From positions 1 through 58,253 of the forward strand of contig JANQJM010000021.1 of assembly GCA_028281635.1 (NCBI GenBank): a DNA stretch of 58,253 nucleotides, written 5' to 3'. A program made the position numbers and the translations under genes. The DNA comes from Pseudomonadales bacterium (GTDB lineage: Bacteria; Pseudomonadota; Gammaproteobacteria; Pseudomonadales; Pseudohongiellaceae). The notes under the pieces were generated by a model. That model saw nothing but the letters and a program-made list of their open reading frames with translations, did no database searches and was not told the origin of the DNA. Positions 17,452 to 25,849 of the stretch are shown here, piece after piece (the stretch's first letter is position 1; every line of letters starts with the position of its first letter).

Positions 17452-19113
17452 ATGGCACAGGCAGAATATTCACCCAGTGAAGAAGTGGATTTTGTGGTGG
17501 TTGGCTCCGGCGCCGCTGGTGGGATTGTAGCCCGCGAACTCTCGATGGCGGGTTTCTCTGTAGTGGTTCTGGAACAGGGACCGTATCTGCAGCTGTCCGA
17601 CGTTACCTATGACGAATGGGCTGTGAACGAGAATGAGGAAACGGTGTGGGGGCCCAAAAAAGGCCATCCGCAGACTTTCCGCCGCTATGAACATGAAACC
17701 GCACAACTGATGGATAATGCCCCGCTTTCTTATTCCCATAACGTGGGCGGTAGCAGCTATCATTTCTCCGGCAACTTCTGGCGCTTCCGGCCCATCGATT
17801 TCATGGAGCGATCGATCCTTGGTGAGATTCCCGGCACCAACTTTGCGGATTGGCCGATCAGCTATGATGAACTGGAGCCTTACTATACAAAGGTAGACTG
17901 GGATATCGGCCTGTCGGGTCTGCAAGGGCCCTGGGATCCGCCACGCTCCAGGGACTATCCTTTGCCGCCGATGCCGGTCAAATCTTCAGGTGTGCTGTTG
18001 GAGCGGGCAGCGAAGAAACTGGGCTGGACTGCCTACCCGGAACCCCACGCGATCCTGTCACAAACATATAACGGTCGCGCCGGCTGTATTCATTGTGGCT
18101 TCTGTCTTGGTTACGGTTGTGAGGTTGGTGCAAAGTCATCTACTTCCACCGCCATGATGCCGCAGGCGCTGGAGTCGGGGAACTGCGAACTACGAACTAT
18201 GAGTACGGTCGCTCGGGTAGAAACCAGTGCAAACGGTCGCATAAGTGGAGTGGTTTATTGGGATGAAGCTGGTGTTCTGCATTCGCAGAAAGCCAAGGCC
18301 ACGGTGCTCTGTGCTAACGGTGCGGAGACGCCGCGATTACTGTTTCTGTCGGAGTCCAATCGTTTTCCCGATGGCCTGGCAAATGGCAGTGGTATGGTAG
18401 GCAAGAACCTGATGTTCAACGGTTCTACTTCTACTGCCGGCATGTTCGAGCATCCAATCAATGCATATAAAAGCGTGCCCACAACCCGGGTTATCCACGA
18501 TTTCTACAGCATTGATTCGAGTTATGGATTCTATGGCGGGGGTGGTATCGATGAGCGTCACCTGTCAAATGGCCTCCCCATGTCTTTCGCAATGCGGGGT
18601 AGTCGTTTCACCGGTGCAAGCTGGGGCAGTGATTTTAAGAACCAATTGGAACGTGAGTTTACCCACAGCTGCTCTTTTAATGGTCATAGTACAAACCTGC
18701 CATTGTCTTCTAATAATGTGACACTCGACCCGGTAGTCAGGGATATGTGGGGGCGTCCGGCACTTCGCACTACCTTCATGAATCATCCTGATGATATCGC
18801 CACCATGCAGTTTTTTGTTGACCGCTCGGAAGAGTTAATGGAGGCGGTTGGCGCAACCAATATAACCAGCAGATTTGCCAAGGATGGACAGACCGGTGGT
18901 TCTCATTTGCTTGGCACTTGCCGAATGGGCGATGATCCCGATTCATCGGTGGTAGATCGCTACAATAGAGCTCATGAAGTGCCCAATCTGTTCATGGTAG
19001 ACGGCAGCAGTCTGGTCACCGGGGGGCGCGGTCAACCTACTATGACCATCATGGCCCTGGCCTTTCGTGCCGCCGACCATATGATCCAGGCTGCTCGCCG
19101 CGGCGAGATCTGA
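17452..19113 (+). CDS. GMC-family FAD dehydrogenase, large subunit
   Basis: FAD-dependent oxidoreductase of 553 residues acting on a sugar, alcohol or related hydroxyl compound. The dinucleotide-binding motif GSGAAGGIVAREL is at about 18-30, followed by VVVLEQG. A Cys-rich segment, HCGFCLGYGC, is at about 218-227. The C-terminus has the catalytic region with GGSHLLGTCRMG and the FAD-proximal VDGSSLVTGGRGQPTMTIMA, where the usual catalytic second His position is filled by Gly-Arg-Gly. No signal peptide; probably co-exported with subunit 3. A cytochrome subunit is not present nearby. Confidence 0.9.
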   Translation: MAQAEYSPSEEVDFVVVGSGAAGGIVARELSMAGFSVVVLEQGPYLQLSDVTYDEWAVNENEETVWGPKKGHPQTFRRYEHETAQLMDNAPLSYSHNVGGSSYHFSGNFWRFRPIDFMERSILGEIPGTNFADWPISYDELEPYYTKVDWDIGLSGLQGPWDPPRSRDYPLPPMPVKSSGVLLERAAKKLGWTAYPEPHAILSQTYNGRAGCIHCGFCLGYGCEVGAKSSTSTAMMPQALESGNCELRTMSTVARVETSANGRISGVVYWDEAGVLHSQKAKATVLCANGAETPRLLFLSESNRFPDGLANGSGMVGKNLMFNGSTSTAGMFEHPINAYKSVPTTRVIHDFYSIDSSYGFYGGGGIDERHLSNGLPMSFAMRGSRFTGASWGSDFKNQLEREFTHSCSFNGHSTNLPLSSNNVTLDPVVRDMWGRPALRTTFMNHPDDIATMQFFVDRSEELMEAVGATNITSRFAKDGQTGGSHLLGTCRMGDDPDSSVVDRYNRAHEVPNLFMVDGSSLVTGGRGQPTMTIMALAFRAADHMIQAARRGEI

Positions 19114-19130
19114 AACCAATAGGCAGAGTC

Positions 19131-19165
19131 AAATCAAAGCGGTCAGAGTACTTTGATCTGATAGT
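19131..19165. repeat. family A repeat, degenerate
   Basis: AAATCAAAGCGGTCAGAGTA followed by a TTTGATCTGA-type arm; a shortened, decayed family A copy just after the GMC stop. Confidence 0.5.
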
Positions 19166-19250
19166 CCTTATGCCAAATCAAACTAGTCTGATTCCTTTGG
19201 TAGCCTGCCTGCTGACACGGTTCGTCAGGAATCACGCATACAGTTGGACC

Positions 19251-19300
19251 TTAGGGGACACTAATAACTTTATAACTTAGCAAAGTTTGTTCTGTCCCCA
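19251..19300. repeat. family B repeat, truncated
   Basis: TTAGGGGACACTAATAACTT followed by TATAACTTAGCAAAG and ending TCTGTCCCC; the right arm is largely lost. Confidence 0.65.
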
Positions 19301-19345
19301 AATTGTGCTGTCTGCTGCACAATTCGGCCGTCCCCTGGCCTGATC

Positions 19346-19440
19346 GTGTTCTTGGTGCTGGGATCGGAGAAATTTAAGTCAGAGGTTGAAGCGTTGACTG
19401 GTAAGCGCATAACGCCAGCTAAACGAGGGGGCTGCCTAAG
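19346..19440 (+). pseudogene. C-terminal remnant of a REP-associated tyrosine transposase (RAYT)
   Basis: The frame encodes about 30 residues, LGSEKFKSEVEALTGKRI followed by TPAKRGG. This matches the usual tail of RAYT/TnpA-REP transposases (a GSE.F..E.EALTGRR segment, then a basic P-G-K/R-x-G-R-P end). The catalytic HUH and Tyr regions are gone. It lies directly between a truncated family B copy and the right arm of family A, the position a RAYT gene would have beside its repeats. Confidence 0.55.
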
Positions 19441-19472
19441 TAAACTACTGTATTTTTACTCTGACCCCATTT
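19441..19472. repeat. family A right half-repeat
   Basis: ACTACTGTATTTTTACTCTG then ACCCCATTTATT, the right arm only. It abuts the RAYT remnant on one side and touches the stop of the minus-strand regulator gene on the other. Confidence 0.7.
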
Positions 19473-21786
19473 ATTGGTCTTCGATTATGTCTTGCAAGGA
19501 CAGTCCGGAATCCAGTTCGGCGAGCATGCGGGCATTGTCTTCTTTTACCACGTTTAGTAACTCCTTAAAGCGAGGGTGGTCTCTTAAGGAGTCCAGTGCA
19601 GGATTGTCTTCAAACCAATAGAGGGAATTGTGAATAGTGCTTCCTTGATCGGTGCTTGGATTGCCAGCTATCCAGCGCCAACCCTCGGCTACCATTGCCT
19701 CGAACACGTCCAGCGCTTCATTAACTTGTCCTTTGCTCGCTAACACCGAGAGTTCCCATTCCTGCGAGCTCCTCAATCCGGCATGGGAATCAATTGGGAA
19801 ATACTCCCGTGATAATTGAGTCATTACCTGTGCTAATCGAGCCGCTTGCTCAGTCTTACCTGATAATTGCAATGCCGCGTGCAGTTCAGCATATCTGCTC
19901 GGGGCTAGTAGTAACGGCTTATTTATCAGGTCTTCAAATTCGACTCTCTGAAACAGAAGATCAATTCGCTCTTCAAATCTTCGCGTTCTATAGAGCGCGT
20001 CCTCATAGATTTTCAGTTTCTCCATTGGAAGACCTGGTTCAGCAGGATCTACAGCGTTGAATACGAAATCATAATTTCTTTCCCACATCGCTATTTCCAG
20101 CTCCATTAATTCCCGTTGCAACTCGTCATCCGCATTGAAGTGGGCACGCAAGTTTGCCATCCCTTTTCCATAGTCTCCGAGAGAAAGCAGCATCTGGAAT
20201 TGCCTGGGATGTAAATCGGTGGATTCTCTTAACCAGAGTTCTGCATGATGCAGGTGACCTTGCTGAACTTCTGACAAAGCCATCATTTGTTGCCACCGCA
20301 ATTCTGGGTAGAGATTACCAACTTGTCGAAATTGAGCTTGGGCCGCAGCAAAATCTCCTAAGAAGACCAGGTTCTGGCCCCGCATGAGTAGCGCAGGAGA
20401 CAACGGATCGAGGACTCTCACGCGATCATAGAGTTCAGCAGCCAACTGAAAGTTGGATAACGATGAGTGAGAGGTGGCTAATGCTTCGAGTGCCTGCACG
20501 TTGTTTGGATTACTTTCCAGAATGCTTTCGTAGTCGTCCAGATAGTCGAGTTGAGACAGATACCCATTAGACCCGGTATTTACTGTTATGGCTGCTAACC
20601 TGGTGGTTTCATCGTCCGGTGCTAGAGCAATGGCTTTGGCAAGTGCCGACTTTGCGAGTTCGATTACTTGGCGAAACGATAGATTTGATCCGGATTCATC
20701 GAATACTTCTGATTCTCGAGAGAGGATATAGGATTCAGCGAGCCCAGCCCAAGCTGCGGCAAACTGCGAGTCCAATAAAGTTATCTCTCTAAATAGATCG
20801 CGAGTTCGGCGAATATTGGTTTCGAATGACTCAATCTCAGCAGGTCGGGGTGTTCGCAATTCGCGCAATCTGGACGCCGCAATGAGGTAGAGATTTTGAG
20901 CATCAATGTTGTCAGTGCCATGACTGGTTATTTCTATCTGGTCATTTTCTAATAGCGTAAGACTCAGTGACCTAGCTACTTTGTTCGAAATATCGTCTTG
21001 GATCGTGAATATGTCTTCCATGTTGCGATCGTAGTTTTCCGACCAACTGTGAAAGCCGCTTCTTACATCGATAAGTTGAGCCGTTATCCGTAATTTTTCA
21101 CCGTCTCTGCGAACCGATCCTTCCAATATATGAGCAACACCCAGTGACTCGCCGATTTCCCTAACATCGATGCCCTGGCCTTTAAAGAAAAAACTGGAAG
21201 TGCGGGCGGTAACACTGAGCTCCTCCAGATTCGATAATTTGTTGAGGAGTTCTTCAGTTAAGCCGTCGGCAAAGTACTGATCTTCTTCGCCCTGGCTCAT
21301 AGCCACAAAGGGTAATACGGCGATGGATTTTTCAGAGCTGATGTTTGAATCAGTTCTCTGTGTGTATACAAATAACACCGCGACTACCAGAGTGGCTGCT
21401 ACCGCGATTGATGTTAAAAAACGTCGCTTGTTCGATCGGCTCAGATTTTCAGTTTGGGCAACGAAACTGTATCCTCGGCCGGGCACAGTAACGATCAGTT
21501 TATCTTTTCTTTGATTTTCACCCAGGGCCTTTCGAATCGCTGCAATGGCCTGGTTCAGATTGTTCTCTTCGACTACTGATTCTGGCCAGACTGCGGCCAT
21601 TAGATCCTGTTTCGAAACAACCTCCCCCTGATTACGCAACAGGAAAAGCAGGGCATCGAGTCCTCGCGAAGAGAGGGGAATTGGCTTGCCTGAGGCATCG
21701 AGTAGCTGCCGTTGACTACTGTTTAGCGTGAAGTCGGCAAACTTGAAAGAGATAGGGTCGTTCGATGCTGATCGATGTGGGCTCAT
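19471..21786 (-). CDS. CadC-like membrane regulator with wHTH and TPR domains
   Basis: A 771-residue one-component regulator. Residues about 14-110 are an OmpR/PhoB-type winged helix (FTLNSSQRQLLD, LSSRGLDALLFLL, QDLMAAVWP, VPGRGYSFVA). One transmembrane helix is at about 122-142. The outer part begins with a TolB-N-like segment (IAVLPFVAMSQGEEDQYFADG, residues 154 on), then TPR-like helical repeats (for example LEALATSHSSLSNFQLAAELYDR). It probably senses an envelope signal and acts on DNA near the membrane. It is divergent from the unknown gene at 22004, which may be its target. Confidence 0.88.
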   Translation of the reverse strand: MSPHRSASNDPISFKFADFTLNSSQRQLLDASGKPIPLSSRGLDALLFLLRNQGEVVSKQDLMAAVWPESVVEENNLNQAIAAIRKALGENQRKDKLIVTVPGRGYSFVAQTENLSRSNKRRFLTSIAVAATLVVAVLFVYTQRTDSNISSEKSIAVLPFVAMSQGEEDQYFADGLTEELLNKLSNLEELSVTARTSSFFFKGQGIDVREIGESLGVAHILEGSVRRDGEKLRITAQLIDVRSGFHSWSENYDRNMEDIFTIQDDISNKVARSLSLTLLENDQIEITSHGTDNIDAQNLYLIAASRLRELRTPRPAEIESFETNIRRTRDLFREITLLDSQFAAAWAGLAESYILSRESEVFDESGSNLSFRQVIELAKSALAKAIALAPDDETTRLAAITVNTGSNGYLSQLDYLDDYESILESNPNNVQALEALATSHSSLSNFQLAAELYDRVRVLDPLSPALLMRGQNLVFLGDFAAAQAQFRQVGNLYPELRWQQMMALSEVQQGHLHHAELWLRESTDLHPRQFQMLLSLGDYGKGMANLRAHFNADDELQRELMELEIAMWERNYDFVFNAVDPAEPGLPMEKLKIYEDALYRTRRFEERIDLLFQRVEFEDLINKPLLLAPSRYAELHAALQLSGKTEQAARLAQVMTQLSREYFPIDSHAGLRSSQEWELSVLASKGQVNEALDVFEAMVAEGWRWIAGNPSTDQGSTIHNSLYWFEDNPALDSLRDHPRFKELLNVVKEDNARMLAELDSGLSLQDIIEDQ

Positions 21787-22003
21787 TTAATTGTCCTGCT
21801 GGACTCACCACCCTAACCTGATGCGCTATGGTGGGCTGCAGAGTGGGATTGCTCCGTATCGTTGCAGCGACCATATGACAAGGTTTGATTGGCATTTTCA
21901 CATCTTTTCATATCAATTCATATGCATTTTCTCACGGCTATTCCTAGTATTTCCCATATGAAGAATCATCAACCAACAAGAACTATAAAGGAGCGATGAT
22001 GCT

Positions 22004-23053
22004 ATGGGTGCTGTAGATAATGAAATGAAAGAGATTTTTGAGGCAATTGATAATTTAGAAAGCAAAACGGCCAAGTATGAATTGGAAACTTTGAGACAGG
22101 CGGAAACTCTTGTGGTCCCTTCCGATTCGAAGACAGATGCCAATACAGGGCTAGGAAACATCATAGATGATATTCGTCAAGTTGTTGGAGCAATCTATAC
22201 TTATGCTGTCCACAAAATTCCAGACGGTATCTCGAACATTAGTAGCACAGTTTCCACCATCAAGACTGATGTAGATACTATTGCTAGTAGTTTAAGTAGT
22301 GCCAGTAGTGAGGCTGTAGATTGGCTGAAAAAAGAGAAAGACGACCTGACTGAGGCGATTCATAAGGAGGCCAAGATAGTAACTGACATCTCTACAGAGA
22401 TTCAAAATGCGATTGACTCCGGCTACTGGGAAAAATTCAAGAAATCACTAAAAAGCGGACTAGGTGATCAGTCTACAGCTGTTACTGATCTACAGGATTG
22501 GGTAAATAATCTGAACGACGCGGCTTTAGACCATGGGATCGATTTGAAGCTAAAAAACGATTTGCCGAAATTTAGTAATCCGGTGCCTACTGCTATTACT
22601 TCGACTCTAAGTGGCTTCGTAGACGATCTACCGGATATTGCTCTTTATCCGGCTTATATGGTCTGGAGCTCACAAAAAACCGAAGCTAACGGCCTCGATT
22701 TTTTTGATCCGGGCAGCTTGATTGCCTATTTAAAGTTGCATGACATCAATTCTGTATCTTCCCTGGTTTCTGCAGGTGAGCAGAACTCTGTCCAGGACTG
22801 GGTTAGGGGTATTTGGATAGTCTTGAGTTGGGTAGAAGCAGCAATAGAATTACAAATCTTAATTGCTTCAACCGTTGAAAAAATTGAAGAAGCTAAAGAC
22901 GAAATCGTAGAAGATATCACCGTTGCTGGCGAGTCCGTGCAGGTTAATTTAAGCAGGGTCGTTAAAATAATTCTTAAATACGATCAAATGTATTGGAATT
23001 CTGCGCTTATTACAGTCAATCTCATTAAAAACTGCATAGACCCTTGGAAATGA
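22004..23053 (+). CDS. unrecognised all-helical protein
   Basis: A 349-residue acidic protein I do not recognise. It has no signal peptide. Residues 1-35 and about 85-165 look like coiled coil, rich in Ser, Thr, Asp and Lys with many short heptad-like stretches (STVSTIKTDVDTIASSLSSA). The C-terminal third (about 265-290 and 320-345) has hydrophobic helices that could be membrane-active. The helix-rich, partly amphipathic plan recalls helical pore-forming or tail proteins, but no motif supports a function. An AAAGGAG site precedes it; a 6-codon ORF starting at 21996 overlaps its start. Divergent from the CadC-like regulator. Confidence 0.6.
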   Translation: MGAVDNEMKEIFEAIDNLESKTAKYELETLRQAETLVVPSDSKTDANTGLGNIIDDIRQVVGAIYTYAVHKIPDGISNISSTVSTIKTDVDTIASSLSSASSEAVDWLKKEKDDLTEAIHKEAKIVTDISTEIQNAIDSGYWEKFKKSLKSGLGDQSTAVTDLQDWVNNLNDAALDHGIDLKLKNDLPKFSNPVPTAITSTLSGFVDDLPDIALYPAYMVWSSQKTEANGLDFFDPGSLIAYLKLHDINSVSSLVSAGEQNSVQDWVRGIWIVLSWVEAAIELQILIASTVEKIEEAKDEIVEDITVAGESVQVNLSRVVKIILKYDQMYWNSALITVNLIKNCIDPWK

Positions 23054-23191
23054 AGACACTATGGGAAACATTGGCGTATGGAGAACAATGTCAGAGTAGT
23101 TAATGGTGATGCACGATGTTCGGTGCTGGATAGCATGCCATGCTTGAAAACTTATCTGGACGCTCGGCGATAGCCGATTCTGCCGAAATAC

Positions 23192-23280
23192 TGTGAGAGC
23201 GGGTGAACCCCTCAGCCTTCAGGGCAAACAGATCGATAGCTCTGTTGGGGAGCGAGCAACTCTTTTCTACAATGCTGCTG
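23192..23280 (+). other. structured repeated element, copy 2
   Basis: Alignable with 16031-16110 but with changed bases in the stems: hairpin GCC-uuca-GGGC instead of GCCU-gaa-AGGC, hairpin AACAGA/UCUGUU instead of AACuGAG/CUCuGUU, and outer stem CCCC/GGGG. Pairing is kept while sequence differs. No plus-strand gene follows within 1.4 kb, so it may be orphaned or an independent small RNA. Confidence 0.4.
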
Positions 23281-23377
23281 ACTAAAGTGGGAGGCTCGTC
23301 GGTTGTCGGGGAAGTCATAGTGATTCATATCTCGTTAAGCAAAGAATTTAACTGGCTCACTACCTATCAGGAATGCG

Positions 23378-24193
23378 TTACTGCACTCTCTGCTCAAAAA
23401 ACTCAACATTGGCAGCTTCATACATCTCGATTAGGGGGTCCATAATTTCGTTATATCTTCCAGACATTACTACTTCCTGATATGCCTCTTGCAATTTATT
23501 CAAGATTGCTTCGTCGATGTTTTTGCTAGTTGCCATGTACAAGTCATTTGATATCTCTTCCAGCTTAATCACGCCGATCAATTTGTTCTCATCAAAGCCG
23601 TTTCTTCGTGCGAATAGCCCGGCTTCAAGGTTTGTGTATGGAAAAAGATCAATCCGACCCCTCTCAAGCATTTTAAGACTAAGTGAAGAATCCCGGACAT
23701 TAACGAGATCAGTAAAACCCAAGGATCGTAAATACAGTTCCACCACATCAGCTCTAACTACACCAATTTTCGAGTTGATAGCTTCATCGAGTGTTAAAGG
23801 AAGAGAGGGTAGACGATCCTTCAATCCATAAAGGTAGAAGTCAAGTGGCAAGGTTTTGCCGATCCAGTGATACTTGTCTTCTCTATCAATAGTTCTGGCC
23901 ATGGAGTAGACCATGACGTTTGCTGAAGAATCGATTGCCTGCATTGCACGAACCCAGGGCACTATCTCTATAGTGTAGTTGATGCCAGTCTTATCCAGAA
24001 CTTCCCTTACGAGATCGGTGGCGTATCCGACAACAGGTCCAGTATCGGTTTCCCGATAGTTGTTGGGCATATTGAATTCGGTATATACCTGCAAAAACAG
24101 GTCATCGGCTCGGACTGTTTGTGTCGCAATCGATAGGACTAAGAAACTGATTCCTGTGAATGCAATACTCCAACTTAAGCGCAGCACCGGCAT
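23378..24193 (-). CDS. periplasmic solute-binding protein, family 3-like
   Basis: A 271-residue exported protein, signal peptide about 1-29 (ending VRA). Family 3 features: an early GPVVGYATDLVREVL segment, IVPWVRAMQAIDS, the hinge INSKIGVVRADVVELYL, and a C-terminal helix GRYNEIMDPL. This subtype, with W-x-RAM and the FPYTN stretch, resembles orphan amino-acid-binding-like proteins common in gammaproteobacteria, often without transporter genes. None is present here. Ligand unknown. Confidence 0.8.
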   Translation of the reverse strand: MPVLRLSWSIAFTGISFLVLSIATQTVRADDLFLQVYTEFNMPNNYRETDTGPVVGYATDLVREVLDKTGINYTIEIVPWVRAMQAIDSSANVMVYSMARTIDREDKYHWIGKTLPLDFYLYGLKDRLPSLPLTLDEAINSKIGVVRADVVELYLRSLGFTDLVNVRDSSLSLKMLERGRIDLFPYTNLEAGLFARRNGFDENKLIGVIKLEEISNDLYMATSKNIDEAILNKLQEAYQEVVMSGRYNEIMDPLIEMYEAANVEFFEQRVQ

Positions 24194-24766
24194 AATTAGA
24201 TTCCCATTTTTGGAGCTAATTCTTCACGCAGCTTAACTGATCACGTCAACTTTGTGGCTTCGTAATGTTTACGCAGCAGGCTCATTATCTCATAGTTTCT
24301 ACTTGGCTCTACGATCTCTTTGTGCGCTTCCTCTGGTCTTATTAAAGTGGATTTATTGCTGTTCTAACTTAGTACCATGAATGTAGTGGTTGAGGTTAAA
24401 GCAATAATACAGTGCTGCTAATTTACGCTGCGCCCATTTGTTAGAATCGGAATATTCCGACTCCTTCGATTCTTGTGCGGGCACAAAGCTCTCGCCCCTT
24501 CGGGGCAGCCTTCGGTCGTCTACGACGCTCTTGCAGCTTTCAGGCATCCCGGGTCGAAATGGTTCAAGAGAATCATGCTGTTATGTGATGCCGGTTAACA
24601 ACACGTAGCAAAATAAGGCGGAAGCTCTATCGCGGGCGAACTCCCGTCAAGAGTTAGAAAACATGTGTTTTGAGAAGTTTAAGCATTGGTTATAGCGCTA
24701 TTACTCCATATACTCATAATTAATGACTACAAATACATAATTGATACTTCATAGTTTGGGGTGCTT
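24194..24766. other. intergenic stretch with hairpins
   Basis: About 570 bases without a convincing gene. It holds a palindrome CGGAATATTCCG (24448-24459, extending imperfectly to 24444-24463) and a tight hairpin GCCCC-TTC-GGGGC (24494-24506). A 64-codon minus-strand ORF covers both, but its composition follows the hairpins, so I do not call it. A GGGG ribosome-binding site lies at 24758-24761. Confidence 0.5.
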
Positions 24767-25693
24767 GTGAGAACTCTACTCGTTTGCTGCATGTTTGCCT
24801 TCCCCATCGCTGCGCTAGCGGGAGCTATAGTTGAAGTTCGCACTTCTCTTGGTGTGTTTTATATAGAACTCGATGAGCGCGCTGCACCAATTTCTTCTGA
24901 AAACTTTCTTAAATATGTAACGCAGGGCCGCTACGACAATACGTTTGTTTACGGCGCAGCTGATTCGTCATTTGTAAGAGGTGGCGGTTACACATTCTCA
25001 AGCTGCCCAGACGGGGTCCAGCGAATTATTGAAGAGCCACCAATAGCCTTTGAGCAAACAAATTTGAGCAATAACAGTGGCTCAGTCTCAATGGTTCAAT
25101 CCAGTACGTCCGGCAACTCAGCGACAAGCGATTGGATTATTAATCTAGACGACAATGTAGGGTTTGATGACGCGAGTACAGGATATACAGTTTTTGGCGA
25201 GGTGGTTGGCAATGGTTTAGAGGTAGTGTGGGCAATAGCGTTGGCCAATCCTGCTCAGTATTCCGATCCTTTGGATAGTATGGGTGCTGATTTTTTTGCA
25301 GAATCAGTGAATTGCCAAACACCTGAGCGAAGCAATCACATTTCGATAGCTATGACATTAGTGAATGGCGATGGAGATATGCCTACTGGGAGCTACGTTA
25401 GCGCTGACAATGAGCTACAGATCAATATCTTACTGGATGGTGGCCGTTACATTCAGATGCCTTTTGACGTAGTTTTGCATGAGGACGGGGAGGTCACAAT
25501 TACCGCAAAACCAGATGAAATAACTGAGCTTGAGAAACCGATGCCGAACATGGCGAGCTATAACGATTCAACTGGCGTCTTGGCTCTTCAGTCGCTCGAA
25601 ATTGATGGCGTCGTTTTATTCGAAAATGTGAGTTTTCTTAGAACTGAAGTCAACAGCAATACTTTCGAGTTGGTTTCATTTGAGGAAATATAA
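24767..25693 (+). CDS. exported cyclophilin-like protein, probably inactive (paralogue)
   Basis: A 308-residue exported protein with a signal peptide of about 20 residues (ending ALAG). Cyclophilin-like features are TSLGVFYIELDERAAPISSE, NFLKYVTQGRYDNTFVY, a GSVSMVQ strand and DWIINLDDN. The FHR Arg and the active-site Gln are not found at the expected places (the segment reads DSSFVRGGGY), so catalysis is doubtful. The C-terminal part is beta-rich, as in the paralogue at 4214-5200. I prefer GTG 24767, which has GGGG five bases upstream, to GTG 24761. Confidence 0.68.
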   Translation: MRTLLVCCMFAFPIAALAGAIVEVRTSLGVFYIELDERAAPISSENFLKYVTQGRYDNTFVYGAADSSFVRGGGYTFSSCPDGVQRIIEEPPIAFEQTNLSNNSGSVSMVQSSTSGNSATSDWIINLDDNVGFDDASTGYTVFGEVVGNGLEVVWAIALANPAQYSDPLDSMGADFFAESVNCQTPERSNHISIAMTLVNGDGDMPTGSYVSADNELQINILLDGGRYIQMPFDVVLHEDGEVTITAKPDEITELEKPMPNMASYNDSTGVLALQSLEIDGVVLFENVSFLRTEVNSNTFELVSFEEI

Positions 25694-25849
25694 ACAACAA
25701 AGCCTGGGGAGAGTATGAAATAGCGTGGCATTAGGGGATTTTCCATTGGCTCAAGTCTTAGCCCGGGCTAGTAATTACGATCTGTTCGACCAAGCATCAA
25801 CGCGGCATCAGCATGCAGATGTGCGGCTTCTCAGGAGGCTCTTTCTATC

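Noticed and set aside
24353..24547. 64-residue minus-strand ORF
   Set aside because: Composition follows the hairpins in the DNA, no ribosome-binding site, no recognised protein.
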